Of a stretch of 64,000 nt of DNA, positions 52,481-62,353 are shown in pieces (within the stretch, counting starts at the first letter, position 1; each line of letters opens with the position of its first letter). The stretch comes from Pectobacterium parmentieri (lineage in GTDB: Bacteria > Pseudomonadota > Gammaproteobacteria > Enterobacterales > Enterobacteriaceae). The notes beneath the pieces are model-generated. The model searched no databases. It was not told the DNA's origin and saw only the letters and a list, made by a program, of their open reading frames with translations. The DNA lies in assembly GCF_001742145.1 (NCBI RefSeq), contig NZ_CP015749.1:2046001-2110000 (forward strand), read 5' to 3'. Position numbers and translations under genes: made by a program.

Positions 52481-53203
52481 TTAAACATCATTCATTAATT
52501 TCACGCGCAGGCGCTTTATCGCCTGACTGTGCAACTGACTGACTCTCGACTCTCCGACTTCAAGAACGGCACCGATCTCTTTCAGGTTCAACTCTTCCTG
52601 ATAGTAGAGCGTCAACACCAACTTCTCACGCTCTGGCAGACTTTCAATTGCATCCATCACACGATGGCGCAAGTTGCCTTCCATCAGTTGATGCAATGGA
52701 TTCGCATCTTCATTGCCTTCCAGTAACGCCTCTGCGCTATCACCGTGTTCTTCACGCCATTCATCGTAAGAAAAAAGTTGGGTATTGTTCGTATCCAGCA
52801 ATATCTGACGATAATCCTCAAGCGTGATGTTCAACGTCTGCGCAACTTCTTGCTCCGTTGGAGTACGACCGAGTTGTTGTTCAGCCTGTTGCATTGCTTG
52901 TGCCACTTCCCGCGCATTACGCCGGACGCTGCGTGGAGCCCAATCACGACTGCGTAATTCATCCAGCATCGAGCCACGAATTCGTTGAACGGCATAAGTG
53001 GTAAACGCCGTACCTTGCAACGAATCATAGCGTTCGACCGCACTGAGCAGGCCAATACCGCCAGCCTGTAGCAGATCGTCAAGTTCAACGCTCGCGGGGA
53101 GACGAACCTGTAAACGCAAGGCTTCATGGCGCACTAGTGGAACATAGCGCTTCCAAAGGGAATTCTTATCCATTGTGCCTTCGGCGGTATACAAATCGCT
53201 CAC
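52481..53203 (-). CDS. fliA: Flagellar sigma factor FliA (sigma-28)
   Basis: 240-residue sigma-70-family factor for late flagellar and chemotaxis genes. Region 2 (LVRHEALRLQVRLPASVELDDLLQAG to QRIRGSMLDELRSRDW), region 3 (RSVRRNAREVAQAMQQ) and region 4 (LPEREKLVLTLYYQEEL, VGESRVSQLHSQAI) are all present. Start is GTG 53203, matching the E. coli start MNSLYTAEG. Its targets here include the fliC and fliD promoters. Confidence 0.97.
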   Translation of the reverse strand: MSDLYTAEGTMDKNSLWKRYVPLVRHEALRLQVRLPASVELDDLLQAGGIGLLSAVERYDSLQGTAFTTYAVQRIRGSMLDELRSRDWAPRSVRRNAREVAQAMQQAEQQLGRTPTEQEVAQTLNITLEDYRQILLDTNNTQLFSYDEWREEHGDSAEALLEGNEDANPLHQLMEGNLRHRVMDAIESLPEREKLVLTLYYQEELNLKEIGAVLEVGESRVSQLHSQAIKRLRVKLMNDV

Positions 53204-53361
53204 AGTGACAAATACCTACGATGATAGTGTTATCGACACTATTATGCTTTTAGGTAGGGTAGCCAATCGCCTGAATAGGGAGGTAAAACGGGGGCTATTT
53301 GGGATATGCTGAAACATTCAGATAGGTGTAAATACTGTCCGCTCTGGGCGGACAGCCAGTG

Positions 53362-55062
53362 TTATGACAGAAGCAATGCGGTTTTATGCAGAACTTTTAG
53401 TAACTTATTGAGTATTTCACCCGCTATTGCATCCAAATTACGTTGCCCTTTAAGGTAAATACCGTCAGTGTTTGGCACCCATCCCTGATACAGCGCATCA
53501 CGTAATAAGGTACGTAATTCCATCGTTGAGCGACTGCCATCCAAATTAGGTAATAAGAAGCGCTCAGCATCATTCAAGGCTAGATTAACAGTTTCATGCC
53601 AGAGGTTATGAATTTTGATACCGAGACCTTGCTCATGCCGCTTTGCAACCAGATAAGCCAGAGAGGCTACCAATTTCGGCTTAGCCATGGCCGCTGTTTT
53701 ATCATAATGATCGTATGGGCCAGTATCTAATGTATACCGTAGTCGACCAAGGCGGAACAACAACTGCAACTCAGCCAAGACCGCCTGACGCATTTCGGTA
53801 TCATCACTATTGCCCAGGGTAACCTTGACTTTTGCAGCTAACGTATCGACATCAAGGGTAGCAGGCCATGCTTCCGTCAGAGATTGGATCACCGCCAGCA
53901 TCGTTTTACTACGAGTGAGCAAATCGTTATTATTGTGGTTAACAAAGCGGCGCATCCCCTTAGGAGTAGCCTCCGCTGGTGATGTTTCCTCAAAATACCC
54001 AGCCCAACGTAAATCCGCCAACTGTTCAAGATCGGGACTGACCCGTACTTGCTCAGCTCGCTGCTGGTGCACAACAATACTCTTTCGAAAGTTGCGTCCA
54101 ATAGCAAAATCCAGATATTGCTGGCGCAGGACGCGCGGTTGCCCCATAGCGACCAAACTGTGGTTTAGCTGGACGTGCTCCCCATAGATTATTGCTAATT
54201 CAGTGTGAATTTCAGCATCCCCTACATGTTCCAACCCATTTTGCTGTAGCAAATCAGCAAATTCGAGCAAATAGCAGGGAGAATTGAATGTTTCAAGGTA
54301 TTCGTGAGTAATATAATGATCGGACTGTGCACTGAGATGGTTAACAACATTAACTAACGCTGTTGACATCGCGTTATTGCTAGCGATCCCTTTAGATAAT
54401 AAATTTAATACCGCCTTGGCACTATTTAACCGCGTTTCATCATCCTGCAACCCATGACTATGCAATAACATAGCATCACGAACAATGTCTCCCGCCTTCC
54501 ATCCTGGATAAGTGTTGTAACTGATATAGGCGATCCCATTCGGGGACAAATTCTCGCGCATAACACGCAACATTCCGTTACGCACTTCTGGCGGAATCCA
54601 GCTAAATACGCCGTGGGCAATAATATAATCAAATTCACCGAATTCAGGGGTAATATCGGTTAGGCTCATAGCCTGCAAATGCAGATTTTTTATCCCAAGC
54701 GCGGCAACTAATTCCTGCCCTTGCTCGACTTGCATCGTTGACAAATCAACGCCAACTACATGAGCTTGAGGATAGGCCAGCGCAAACGGCAACAGATTTC
54801 CCCCACCTGCACACCCTAACTCAAGCACTCTGGCCTGAGCCAGCGGAACACTCTCCAACCCAAAAAGCTGTGCAGCAGCGCGCAGGTGGCCGGGAGAAGA
54901 AAAAGAAAAGGCGCCTGATTCATAGACCTGACGATCATATGACTGCGCAATCGCTTGATTGTGCTGCGCCATATCGTCAGAAATAAGAGCCGTCATGTTG
55001 TTTACGGGCGGTATCGCATTGTCAGGCGGATCCATTGGGGAGTTTGGGGTATTCAAGTGCAT
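53362..55062 (-). CDS. SAM-dependent methyltransferase with regulatory domain (PKMT-like), in flagellar cluster
   Basis: 566-residue class I methyltransferase. Motif I is VLELGCAGGGNLLPFA (about residues 79-94), the acidic SAM-ribose ligand is in VVGVDLS, and motif IV-like DYIIAHGVFSWIP follows. The order of a Rossmann domain (about 40-210), a MethyTransf_Reg-like middle domain (about 215-300) and a C-terminal winged-helix-like part is the layout of the Rickettsia PKMT1/2 protein-lysine methyltransferases. It is not a FliB homologue (no FliB cysteine cluster). It sits between fliA and fliC on the same strand, so flagellin is the obvious candidate substrate; this is inference from position. 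The first ~35 residues are proline/asparagine-rich and probably disordered; ATG at residue 10 or 24 could also serve. Confidence 0.78.
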   Translation of the reverse strand: MHLNTPNSPMDPPDNAIPPVNNMTALISDDMAQHNQAIAQSYDRQVYESGAFSFSSPGHLRAAAQLFGLESVPLAQARVLELGCAGGGNLLPFALAYPQAHVVGVDLSTMQVEQGQELVAALGIKNLHLQAMSLTDITPEFGEFDYIIAHGVFSWIPPEVRNGMLRVMRENLSPNGIAYISYNTYPGWKAGDIVRDAMLLHSHGLQDDETRLNSAKAVLNLLSKGIASNNAMSTALVNVVNHLSAQSDHYITHEYLETFNSPCYLLEFADLLQQNGLEHVGDAEIHTELAIIYGEHVQLNHSLVAMGQPRVLRQQYLDFAIGRNFRKSIVVHQQRAEQVRVSPDLEQLADLRWAGYFEETSPAEATPKGMRRFVNHNNNDLLTRSKTMLAVIQSLTEAWPATLDVDTLAAKVKVTLGNSDDTEMRQAVLAELQLLFRLGRLRYTLDTGPYDHYDKTAAMAKPKLVASLAYLVAKRHEQGLGIKIHNLWHETVNLALNDAERFLLPNLDGSRSTMELRTLLRDALYQGWVPNTDGIYLKGQRNLDAIAGEILNKLLKVLHKTALLLS

Positions 55063-55164
55063 CTCCTATCGAATAGAGGATAAAATGACTAATTGGCACT
55101 ATATCAGACTCCACGCACATCGAATCACCGGATAACTATGCCATGTAAGCTCTTTTCTTTAAAT

Positions 55165-55197
55165 AAAAAAACCCGGGTATTACTACCCAGGTTTTTT
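55165..55197. terminator. Terminator downstream of fliC
   Basis: Arms AAAAAACCTGGGTA and TACCCGGGTTTTTT pair with one G-T and a short loop; on the minus strand it ends in a T-run, 24 bp past the fliC stop. It separates fliC from the methyltransferase gene. Confidence 0.9.
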
Positions 55198-55220
55198 AGT
55201 TTACCGAGTTAATCGCGAAA

Positions 55221-56516
55221 TTAACGCAGCAGAGACAGAACGGTCTGTGGAACCTGGTTAGCCTGTGCCAACACAGAAGTACCAGCCTGTTGCAGGATCT
55301 GGTTTTTGCTCATGTTAGAGACTTCAGTCGCAATATCCGCATCCTGGATACGGCTACGAGCAGAGGTCAGGTTATTTACCGTATTGTTCAGGTTAGTTAC
55401 TGTAGATTCAAAACGGTTTTGAATCGCACCCAGATCACTACGTAAGGAGTCAACCTGAGATAAAGCTTTATCCAGTTTCGCTAAAGGATTAACACTAGCA
55501 ACACCAGCGAATTCATTAGTCTTAGAAGCGCCGCTAAGATTAATCGCGGTTCCGGTGTTATCAAAATCTGTTGCAGCCGCCGAACCACCATTGGCCAAAC
55601 TTCCCGCTGCAAGCGCGAAATTACGGCCCTGAATCTCAGAATACCCTGTGACTGTACCGGCACTATCTACACCGACTTTCACTAACTGATTTGATAACGT
55701 AACGTCTGTAGCAACTCCGTTATCTGTATCTTGATAAGCGACTTTAGCAACGTTCAACGTTACCGCACCAGTAGTTTCGTTAACAGACGCAGCGTAATAA
55801 TCAGAGCCAGATTTAACGACATAATTATTAGTAGGTTTACCATCAGTACCAGTAACTGCATGCAAAGTCAGAGAGTTATCACTAACTCCCAATTTGCTTG
55901 CGGCCCCAGAAAGATTCACATTTTGTAAAGGATCTGTTGAAGCAGCACCAGCGACTTGTTTCAATGCATCAGAAACTGGTAATGCGTTATCAGATACTGA
56001 GAAGCCACCTAAACCTAAAGATTTAGAACTGATTTCTTTAAGGTTAATAGTGATAGTTTCGTTATCGTTAGCACCAACCTGGATTTTCAACCCTTGGTCG
56101 CTAGCCAATACTTTCACGCCGTTGAACTGCGTTTGTGAAGATACGCGGTCAATTTCATCTAAACGCTGCTGGATTTCACTCTGAACTGAATCCAGGTCAA
56201 CATCTTGGTTAGAACCGTTAGCGGCCTGCACTGCCAGTTCACGGATACGCTGCAAGTTGTTGTTGATTTCGTTCAACGCGCCTTCAGTAGTCTGTGCAAC
56301 AGAGATACCATCGTTAGCGTTACGAGCAGCCTGAGTCAGACCTTTGATGTTAGCGGTGAAGCGGTTAGCGATAGCCTGACCCGCAGCATCGTCTTTAGCA
56401 CTGTTGATACGGAAGCCAGAAGACAGACGCTCGATAGCTGTACCCAGTGCAGACTGAGATTTATTCAGGTTGTTTTGAGCTGTCAGAGACAGGCTGTTAG
56501 TATTGATAACTGCCAT
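55221..56516 (-). CDS. fliC: Flagellin FliC
   Basis: Filament protein of 431 residues. Conserved D0/D1 N-terminus (MAVINTNSLSLTAQNNLNKS to about 175) and C-terminus (LDKALSQVDSLRSDLGAIQNRF to QTVLSLLR, about 345-431) flank a short variable D2-like part (about 180-340), shorter than in E. coli K-12. Start ATG 56516, with AAGGAATAT upstream; the frame upstream to 56594 is not coding. Preceded by a textbook sigma-28 promoter. Exported through the flagellar type III apparatus with chaperone FliS. Confidence 0.97.
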   Translation of the reverse strand: MAVINTNSLSLTAQNNLNKSQSALGTAIERLSSGFRINSAKDDAAGQAIANRFTANIKGLTQAARNANDGISVAQTTEGALNEINNNLQRIRELAVQAANGSNQDVDLDSVQSEIQQRLDEIDRVSSQTQFNGVKVLASDQGLKIQVGANDNETITINLKEISSKSLGLGGFSVSDNALPVSDALKQVAGAASTDPLQNVNLSGAASKLGVSDNSLTLHAVTGTDGKPTNNYVVKSGSDYYAASVNETTGAVTLNVAKVAYQDTDNGVATDVTLSNQLVKVGVDSAGTVTGYSEIQGRNFALAAGSLANGGSAAATDFDNTGTAINLSGASKTNEFAGVASVNPLAKLDKALSQVDSLRSDLGAIQNRFESTVTNLNNTVNNLTSARSRIQDADIATEVSNMSKNQILQQAGTSVLAQANQVPQTVLSLLR

Positions 56517-56605
56517 AATTATATTCCTTATTATGCATTTAAGTCGATTTCGGGTCGGTTTAAAGTTCGGGCTATTGCCCACGGCTTTTATCACCGTCCT
56601 AACCT

Positions 56606-56632
56606 GTATCGGCGTGCTTGAAAGAAGCTTTA
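56606..56632 (-). promoter_or_regulatory. Sigma-28 promoter of fliC
   Basis: On the minus strand TAAAGCTT, an 11 bp spacer and GCCGATAC: seven or more matches per element to the FliA consensus TAAAGTTT-N11-GCCGATAA. It lies about 90 bp upstream of the fliC start. Confidence 0.9.
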
Positions 56633-56723
56633 ATTATTTTTAGAAATTTCTTCGTAGAATGAAACCATGCAGCAAAGCAAAAATATTGCGTTCTTCATGA
56701 GAATCGTATTGTCTCAGTAATAC

Positions 56724-56750
56724 TAAACTTTCTACTACGGTTGCCGATAT
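56724..56750 (+). promoter_or_regulatory. Sigma-28 promoter of fliDST
   Basis: TAAACTTT, an 11 bp spacer and GCCGATAT, close to the FliA consensus with exact spacing, 38 bp upstream of fliD. It points away from the fliC promoter in the same gap. Confidence 0.9.
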
Positions 56751-56788
56751 AGAGTTAATGACGTCTGGAACCCATCAAAGGAATTATT

Positions 56789-58228
56789 ATGGCTAATATC
56801 AGCTTTACAGGCTCCACCAGCGGTTTTACCGCTGTTCTGGATCAGTTGACCACATTCGAACAGTCACGCATTACTCCGGTTAACAACCAGAAAAAAACCT
56901 ATCAAAGCCGTGATACGGCTTTCGATACGCTGAAAACCGCGCTGACCAAGCTGGAATCTGCTAACGAAGCCTTGGCCAAAGCAAATAGCATTAATAAAAC
57001 GTCAATAACAAGTGGCGAAAGTAAAGCGTTTACCGCAACCACGTCCAGCAGTGCTTCTTCTGGCTCGTACAGCATTGAAGTAGAAAATCTGGCAGCGGCA
57101 CATTCTTTACTTTCATCCGAATTTTCCAGCAGCAAAGACCCACTTGGTACAACCACTGACGGCGGCACACGCACCCTCACTATCAGCCAACCAGGTCAAG
57201 AAAAACCGTTGGAAATTCAACTGACGGACAAACAAACCTCATTAGAGGGTATCCGTGATGCGATCAACAAAACAAACGGTAGCGTAAGCGCTAGCATTAT
57301 CAAAGCCGATGACAACACTTATTATTTAGCGCTTACTGCAAAAGATACGGGGACCCAAGCCAAAATGACCGTTAGCGTCACTGGCGATACCCTATTAAAT
57401 AGTAAACTGAACTATACCCCAGATGACGGTGCCGGCTCTGGCGCAATGAAACAGCAAGCTGCTGCTGAAAATGCCGTGGTTAAACTAAATGGTATTACTA
57501 TTACTCGCCAAAGTAATACCGTCACCGATGCCGTTGACGGCGTATCATTGAACCTAAAAGCTGAGAGTGCGCCAGGTACAACAGAAAAACTTACGATTGC
57601 CACCGACACCGCTCCGATGAAGAAAGCGATTCAAGAATGGGTCGATGCTTATAATTCACTGCAGACAACTATTGGCAATGTGACACATTTTACAGCCGCA
57701 GATCCTAATACCGCTACGCCAGACAGTAGCAATGGTGTGCTACTTGGCAACAGTACGGTACGTGGTATTCAGACCACGTTGAAAACGCAAATCTCTAGCG
57801 CACAAAGCGGAATGAGTATCAGCACGCTAAATGAAATGGGTATTAAGCAAAACCCTAAAGATGGTAAGTTGGAGATTGACGCAACCAAATTGCAAACCTC
57901 ACTGGCTGAAAAATCAAGTAGCGTAACAGAGTTTTTCGTCGGCGATGGCAAAAAAACCGGGTTTGCGACTCAAGTTAATACCTACCTGGATGGCGTCTTA
58001 GACACAAGTACGGGCGACAAAAAAGGCGCAATTCAAATCGCTAAAGACAGTATCGCAGATACATTAAAAACGATAGAAAAAACGAGAGTTCGCACCCAAC
58101 TGAGTATTGATGACACCATCGCTCGCTACAAGTCACAGTTCTCCAAATTAGATAAGCTGGTTTCAGACCTGAATAGCACAGGCGACTTTTTAACCAAGCA
58201 ATTTGCTGCGTTAACTAAAAGCCAATAA
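56789..58228 (+). CDS. fliD: Flagellar filament cap protein FliD
   Basis: 479-residue cap (HAP2) that folds flagellin at the filament tip. N-terminal FliD_N domain (MANISFTGSTSGFTAVLDQLTTFEQSRI), variable middle rich in Ser/Thr, and the C-terminal coiled coil (VRTQLSIDDTIARYKSQFSKLDKLVSDLN). AAAGGAAT precedes the start. First gene of fliD-fliS-fliT. Confidence 0.95.
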   Translation: MANISFTGSTSGFTAVLDQLTTFEQSRITPVNNQKKTYQSRDTAFDTLKTALTKLESANEALAKANSINKTSITSGESKAFTATTSSSASSGSYSIEVENLAAAHSLLSSEFSSSKDPLGTTTDGGTRTLTISQPGQEKPLEIQLTDKQTSLEGIRDAINKTNGSVSASIIKADDNTYYLALTAKDTGTQAKMTVSVTGDTLLNSKLNYTPDDGAGSGAMKQQAAAENAVVKLNGITITRQSNTVTDAVDGVSLNLKAESAPGTTEKLTIATDTAPMKKAIQEWVDAYNSLQTTIGNVTHFTAADPNTATPDSSNGVLLGNSTVRGIQTTLKTQISSAQSGMSISTLNEMGIKQNPKDGKLEIDATKLQTSLAEKSSSVTEFFVGDGKKTGFATQVNTYLDGVLDTSTGDKKGAIQIAKDSIADTLKTIEKTRVRTQLSIDDTIARYKSQFSKLDKLVSDLNSTGDFLTKQFAALTKSQ

Positions 58229-58242
58229 AAAGGGGGCTCGCG

Positions 58243-58650
58243 ATGTATAGCAAAACCGGCACGCAAGCCTATGCCCAAGTTGGTGTAGAAAGTGCGGTAA
58301 TGAGTGCAAACCCACACCAACTTATTGTTATGCTGTTTGATGGCGCAAAAAGTTCGATGGTGCGTGCCCGTATTTTACTGGAACAAGGTGACATTCCAGG
58401 TAAAGGAGCAGCCCTATCAAAAGCCATCAATATCATTAGCAATGGCCTAAAAGTTGGGCTAGATATGGAGAAAGGTGGCGAGCTGTCGGAAAATTTATCA
58501 GCGCTGTATGACTATATGACGCAACGCCTGATGATCGCTAACCTCCACAATGATGTGAAGGTGATAGAGGAAGTTGAAACTTTACTGGAAAACATAGCCA
58601 GTGCCTGGCGTCAAATTGGTCCTAACTATCATCCGTCTCAGGAAAAATAG
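58243..58650 (+). CDS. fliS: Flagellin export chaperone FliS
   Basis: 135-residue four-helix chaperone that binds the flagellin C-terminus and prevents early assembly. Typical SANPHQLIVMLFDGAKSSMVRAR and LYDYMTQRLMIANLHND blocks. AAGGGGG precedes the start; 14 bp after fliD. Confidence 0.96.
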   Translation: MYSKTGTQAYAQVGVESAVMSANPHQLIVMLFDGAKSSMVRARILLEQGDIPGKGAALSKAINIISNGLKVGLDMEKGGELSENLSALYDYMTQRLMIANLHNDVKVIEEVETLLENIASAWRQIGPNYHPSQEK

Positions 58651-58651
58651 C

Positions 58652-58987
58652 ATGAGCAGTCTCCATCAACTTTTTAAAGATTATCAGCAACTGCAAACGC
58701 TCAGCCGTAAAATTCTTGCATTAGCATCAGGTGGTCAATGGGATGAATTGGTTGATCAGGAGATTGTTTACGTCCAATTGGTTGAAAATCTCACTAAAAG
58801 ACCGCTCCCAACCGATCTTGACAGTGTCATGCAACTACATTTTCGCCGAATTTTACGTGAAATTCTTGAGAATGAATCTCAAATCAAGGAACTGTTACGT
58901 AAAAGAATGGATGACCTCAGTTTGCTAATGAAAAATTCGCTTGCACAGCAAAACATTAATACTGCCTATGGTGAGTTTTCCGAGTAA
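58652..58987 (+). CDS. fliT: Flagellar chaperone FliT
   Basis: 111-residue helical protein in the FliT position. FliT in Salmonella chaperones FliD and also blocks FlhDC. Sequence is weakly conserved, as is usual for this family (MSSLHQLFKDYQQLQTLSRKIL). Start ATG 58652, one base after the fliS stop, with AGGA upstream; the longer frame from 58601 overlaps fliS and is unlikely. Confidence 0.88.
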   Translation: MSSLHQLFKDYQQLQTLSRKILALASGGQWDELVDQEIVYVQLVENLTKRPLPTDLDSVMQLHFRRILREILENESQIKELLRKRMDDLSLLMKNSLAQQNINTAYGEFSE

Positions 58988-59019
58988 CAGCGCTTACCAG
59001 CGCGGTTTAAGAAAGCAAT

Positions 59020-59053
59020 AATATAAATGCCTGCATGTGCAGGCATTTATATT
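59020..59053. terminator. Perfect 16 bp palindromic terminator between fliT and fliE
   Basis: AATATAAATGCCTGCA and TGCAGGCATTTATATT pair perfectly with a 2-base centre (TG). It lies between converging fliT and fliE and has A/T-rich ends on both sides. Confidence 0.9.
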
Positions 59054-59082
59054 GATAATACTTTTGCCAGTAATTGATCATC

Positions 59083-59397
59083 TTACACAGACATATTCAT
59101 CACTTCCTGATACGCAGACACCAGTTTATTACGCACCTGAATACCCATCTGCATTGAAATGGATGACTTTTGCAAATCCACCATCACATCATTCAATGCG
59201 ACACCCGGCACGCCCATGGTGAATTTTTCGCCTTGCGCACGAGCTACCTGTTGCGTATCGCTGATCTTATCAATCGCCGCTTTCAACTCACTGGCAAAAC
59301 CAGGTTCTACCGACGGCCTGGCTATTGGCGTACCCGAGGCTTGTAGAGCTTTGACCTGCATTTGTTGTAAAACGCCATCAATACCTTGAATCGACAT
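59083..59397 (-). CDS. fliE: Flagellar hook-basal body protein FliE
   Basis: 104-residue rod/MS-ring adapter. Family blocks [14 protein letters not shown] at the start and [33 protein letters not shown] at the end. Transcribed divergently from fliF, as in E. coli, and convergent to fliDST. Confidence 0.95.
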   Translation of the reverse strand: MSIQGIDGVLQQMQVKALQASGTPIARPSVEPGFASELKAAIDKISDTQQVARAQGEKFTMGVPGVALNDVMVDLQKSSISMQMGIQVRNKLVSAYQEVMNMSV

Positions 59398-59654
59398 ATT
59401 ACCTCGCTGAACCCTACTAATTAGGCTTTTATATACATTTATGACAGCGATACCCTACCATACCCCACTTAGTCTAAATGAGGTAATTAGCGTGAAAAAT
59501 GCCACCTTATCGACCCATCGATTTTTCTTTTACGGAAAATAATGACATGCCGGTAAACCTAGGCGAAATATTTATTGATTGCGCAATCAGGGAGTTCTGT
59601 TTTGTCACGTCACAACGTTCAGTATATCGTTCAACAACCAAGCAGAGATAGAGT
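59398..59654. other. Divergent promoter region fliE / fliF
   Basis: 257 bp between diverging class 2 flagellar genes, where FlhDC should bind. I could not define its operator by eye. Confidence 0.4.
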
Positions 59655-61364
59655 ATGAACGCCTCATTAACCGGCTCCGCTACCGGTAAAAACAGCTTTG
59701 GCGAAATACTCAACCGGTTACGCGCCAATCCGAAAATTCCGCTATTGATCGCAGCCGCTGCGACAATTGCCATTGTCGTCGCGCTGACTCTATGGGCTAA
59801 AGGCCCTGATTATCGGGTTCTTTATAGCAATATAAATGACCGTGATGGCGGTGCGATTGTCAGCGAATTAACAAAGCTGAATATTCCTTATCGCTTTGCG
59901 GAGAATGGCGGAGCTATCATGATTCCCGCCGCGAATGTCTATGAGACCCGCCTGCGACTTGCCCAATTAGGGCTGCCAAAAGGGGGCGCGGTTGGCTTTG
60001 AATTGCTTGATAAAGAAAAATTTGGCATCAGCCAATTCAGCGAGCAGATTAATTACCAACGTGCGCTGGAAGGCGAACTATCCAGAACGATAGAAACTCT
60101 CGGTCCCGTTCAGAATGCACGAGTTCACCTTGCCATACCTAAGCCGTCACTGTTCGTGCGTGAGCAAAAATCGCCCTCTTCTTCTGTCACCCTGACATTA
60201 CAACCAGGCCGAGCATTAGACGAAGGGCAGATAAATTCTATCGTTTACATGGTCTCTAGCAGCGTTGCTGGCCTGCCGCCGGATAACGTCACTGTCGTCG
60301 ATCAAACCGGACGCCTGTTAACTCAGGCTGGTGGCAGCGGCCGCGACATGAATGCGGCACAGCTTAAATATAGCAATGAAGTCGAGGCAATGTACCAGCG
60401 TCGGATAGAATCCATTATTGCGCCAATGGTCGGTATGGGGAACGTGCATGCGCAGGTCACTGCGCAAATCGATTTTTCCGCTCGTGAACAAACCGACGAG
60501 CAGTATCAACCCAATCAGCCACCGGATAAAGCTGCGGTTCGTTCTCAACAAACCAGCCAGAGCGAGCAGAAAGGAGGCCCGAACGTAGGAGGCGTTCCTG
60601 GTGCATTGACCAATCAGCCCGCACCAGCGCCAACAGCCCCTATCGCGACACCGCCGAATAATGCAAACAATCAGGCTGGGGCTGGCCAGCAAAATCAAAA
60701 CAATGCAGGTGGCACACAAGCCAATGCTAATGCCGTTATTCAGACATCAAATGTTCGTAATGATGCGACAACAAATTATGAAGTCGACAAGACGATTTTG
60801 CATACCAAACACAGCACTGGTGGTGTAAAACGCTTGTCTGCAGCCGTTATCGTTAATTACCAACCTCCTGGTGAGGATGGCAAACCCGTAGCGCTGACGG
60901 AAGATCAGATTAAACAGATTGAAACGGTCGCGCGTGAAGCAATGGGCTTTTCAACTGAACGTGGTGATACCTTAAATGTCGTTAACACGCCATTTATGGA
61001 CAATACCGAAGGCTCTAGTGAACTCCCCTTCTGGCAAAAACAGGCATTTTTCGATCTCCTGATGGAAGCCGGGCGTTGGCTACTTGTTCTGATTGTTGCC
61101 TGGATCCTGTGGCGTAAGTTGGTTCGTCCACAGTTGCGGAAAAAAGAACTGCAACAAGAAGCAGCACTGGCTGCAGCCAGTCTGAATAAAGGCAATGATG
61201 ATGATGTTGTTGTTAACCTCAGTACCTCTGAAATTGAACAACAGCGGAAATCTCAGCAACGCGTCAGTGCAGAAATGCAAAGTAACCGCATACGTGAACT
61301 GGCGGAGAACGACCCACGCGTTGTCGCTCTGGTAATTCGTCAATGGATGAGTACTGAACTATGA
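59655..61364 (+). CDS. fliF: Flagellar MS-ring protein FliF
   Basis: 569-residue membrane protein whose ring founds the basal body. TM1 (about 33-53), periplasmic YscJ-like domain (about 55-230, with [18 protein letters not shown]), a second ring domain, a low-complexity Pro/Ala/Asn/Gln-rich insert (about 285-365), TM2 (about 470-488) and a C-terminal FliG-binding tail. Purine-rich AGAGATAGAG precedes the start. Its stop overlaps the fliG start by four bases (ATGA). Confidence 0.96.
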   Translation: MNASLTGSATGKNSFGEILNRLRANPKIPLLIAAAATIAIVVALTLWAKGPDYRVLYSNINDRDGGAIVSELTKLNIPYRFAENGGAIMIPAANVYETRLRLAQLGLPKGGAVGFELLDKEKFGISQFSEQINYQRALEGELSRTIETLGPVQNARVHLAIPKPSLFVREQKSPSSSVTLTLQPGRALDEGQINSIVYMVSSSVAGLPPDNVTVVDQTGRLLTQAGGSGRDMNAAQLKYSNEVEAMYQRRIESIIAPMVGMGNVHAQVTAQIDFSAREQTDEQYQPNQPPDKAAVRSQQTSQSEQKGGPNVGGVPGALTNQPAPAPTAPIATPPNNANNQAGAGQQNQNNAGGTQANANAVIQTSNVRNDATTNYEVDKTILHTKHSTGGVKRLSAAVIVNYQPPGEDGKPVALTEDQIKQIETVAREAMGFSTERGDTLNVVNTPFMDNTEGSSELPFWQKQAFFDLLMEAGRWLLVLIVAWILWRKLVRPQLRKKELQQEAALAAASLNKGNDDDVVVNLSTSEIEQQRKSQQRVSAEMQSNRIRELAENDPRVVALVIRQWMSTEL

Positions 61365-62353
61365 CCCTGACAGGAACAGAAAAAAGCGCCATCTTATTGA
61401 TGACTATTGGCGAAGATCGTGCCGCCGAAGTGTTTACCCACCTTTCAGCCAAAGAGGTACAGCACCTCAGTTTGGCAATGGCCAACATGCGCCAGGTATC
61501 GCACCAGCAGTTGGTAGAGATACTTAAGGAATTTGAGGCTGATGCAGAGCAATACGCGGCGTTAAGTGTTAATGCTGGCGACTATCTTCGTTCCGTACTT
61601 GTCAAAGCCCTCGGTGAAGAACGAGCCTCTAGCCTGTTGGAAGATATTCTTGAAAGCCGCGACACCTCAAGTGGAATGGAAACACTCAACTTTATGGAAC
61701 CGCAGATTGCCGCAGACCTCATTCGCGACGAACATCCACAGATCATCGCCACTATTTTGGTGCATCTGAAGCGGGCGCAAGCTGCCGATATCCTAGCCCT
61801 GTTTGACGAACGTCTGCGCCATGACGTCATGCTGCGTATCGCCACCTTCGGCGGCGTTCAGCCTTCCGCACTGGCAGAACTGACAGACGTTCTGAATGGC
61901 TTGTTGGATGGTCAAAACCTTAAACGCAGTAAGATGGGTGGTGTTCGTACTGCGGCCGAGATTATCAACCTGATGAAAACCCAGCAAGAAGAAGCGGTTA
62001 TCGATGCAGTACGTGAATTCGATGGTGAACTCGCGCAGAAAATCATCGACGAAATGTTCCTGTTCGAAAATCTGGTGGAAGTGGACGATCGCAGTATTCA
62101 GCGTCTTCTACAGGAAGTCGAATCCGAATCTCTGCTGTTGGCACTGAAGGGCGCCGAAGAGCCTTTGCGCGAAAAATTCTTGCGCAATATGTCTCAACGT
62201 GCGGCGGAAATTCTTCGCGACGACCTCACTACTCGCGGTCCTGTACGTATGTCGCAGGTCGAAAACGAACAGAAAGCGATACTGCTTATCGTTCGTCGAC
62301 TGGCAGACAGCGGCGAGATGATTATCGGTGGTGGCGAGGATGCTTATGTCTAA
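61361..62353 (+). CDS. fliG: Flagellar motor switch protein FliG
   Basis: 330-residue rotor protein: N-terminal domain binding FliF, middle domain with the EHPQ motif ([12 protein letters not shown]), and C-terminal domain with the charged torque helix (about 280-300, [20 protein letters not shown]) that meets MotA. Coupled to fliF and fliH by overlaps. Confidence 0.97.
   Translation: MTLTGTEKSAILLMTIGEDRAAEVFTHLSAKEVQHLSLAMANMRQVSHQQLVEILKEFEADAEQYAALSVNAGDYLRSVLVKALGEERASSLLEDILESRDTSSGMETLNFMEPQIAADLIRDEHPQIIATILVHLKRAQAADILALFDERLRHDVMLRIATFGGVQPSALAELTDVLNGLLDGQNLKRSKMGGVRTAAEIINLMKTQQEEAVIDAVREFDGELAQKIIDEMFLFENLVEVDDRSIQRLLQEVESESLLLALKGAEEPLREKFLRNMSQRAAEILRDDLTTRGPVRMSQVENEQKAILLIVRRLADSGEMIIGGGEDAYV

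Noticed and set aside
55063..55120. Possible sigma-28 promoter for the methyltransferase gene (TTCGATAG at the -10)
   Set aside because: No acceptable -35 at 11 bp spacing.
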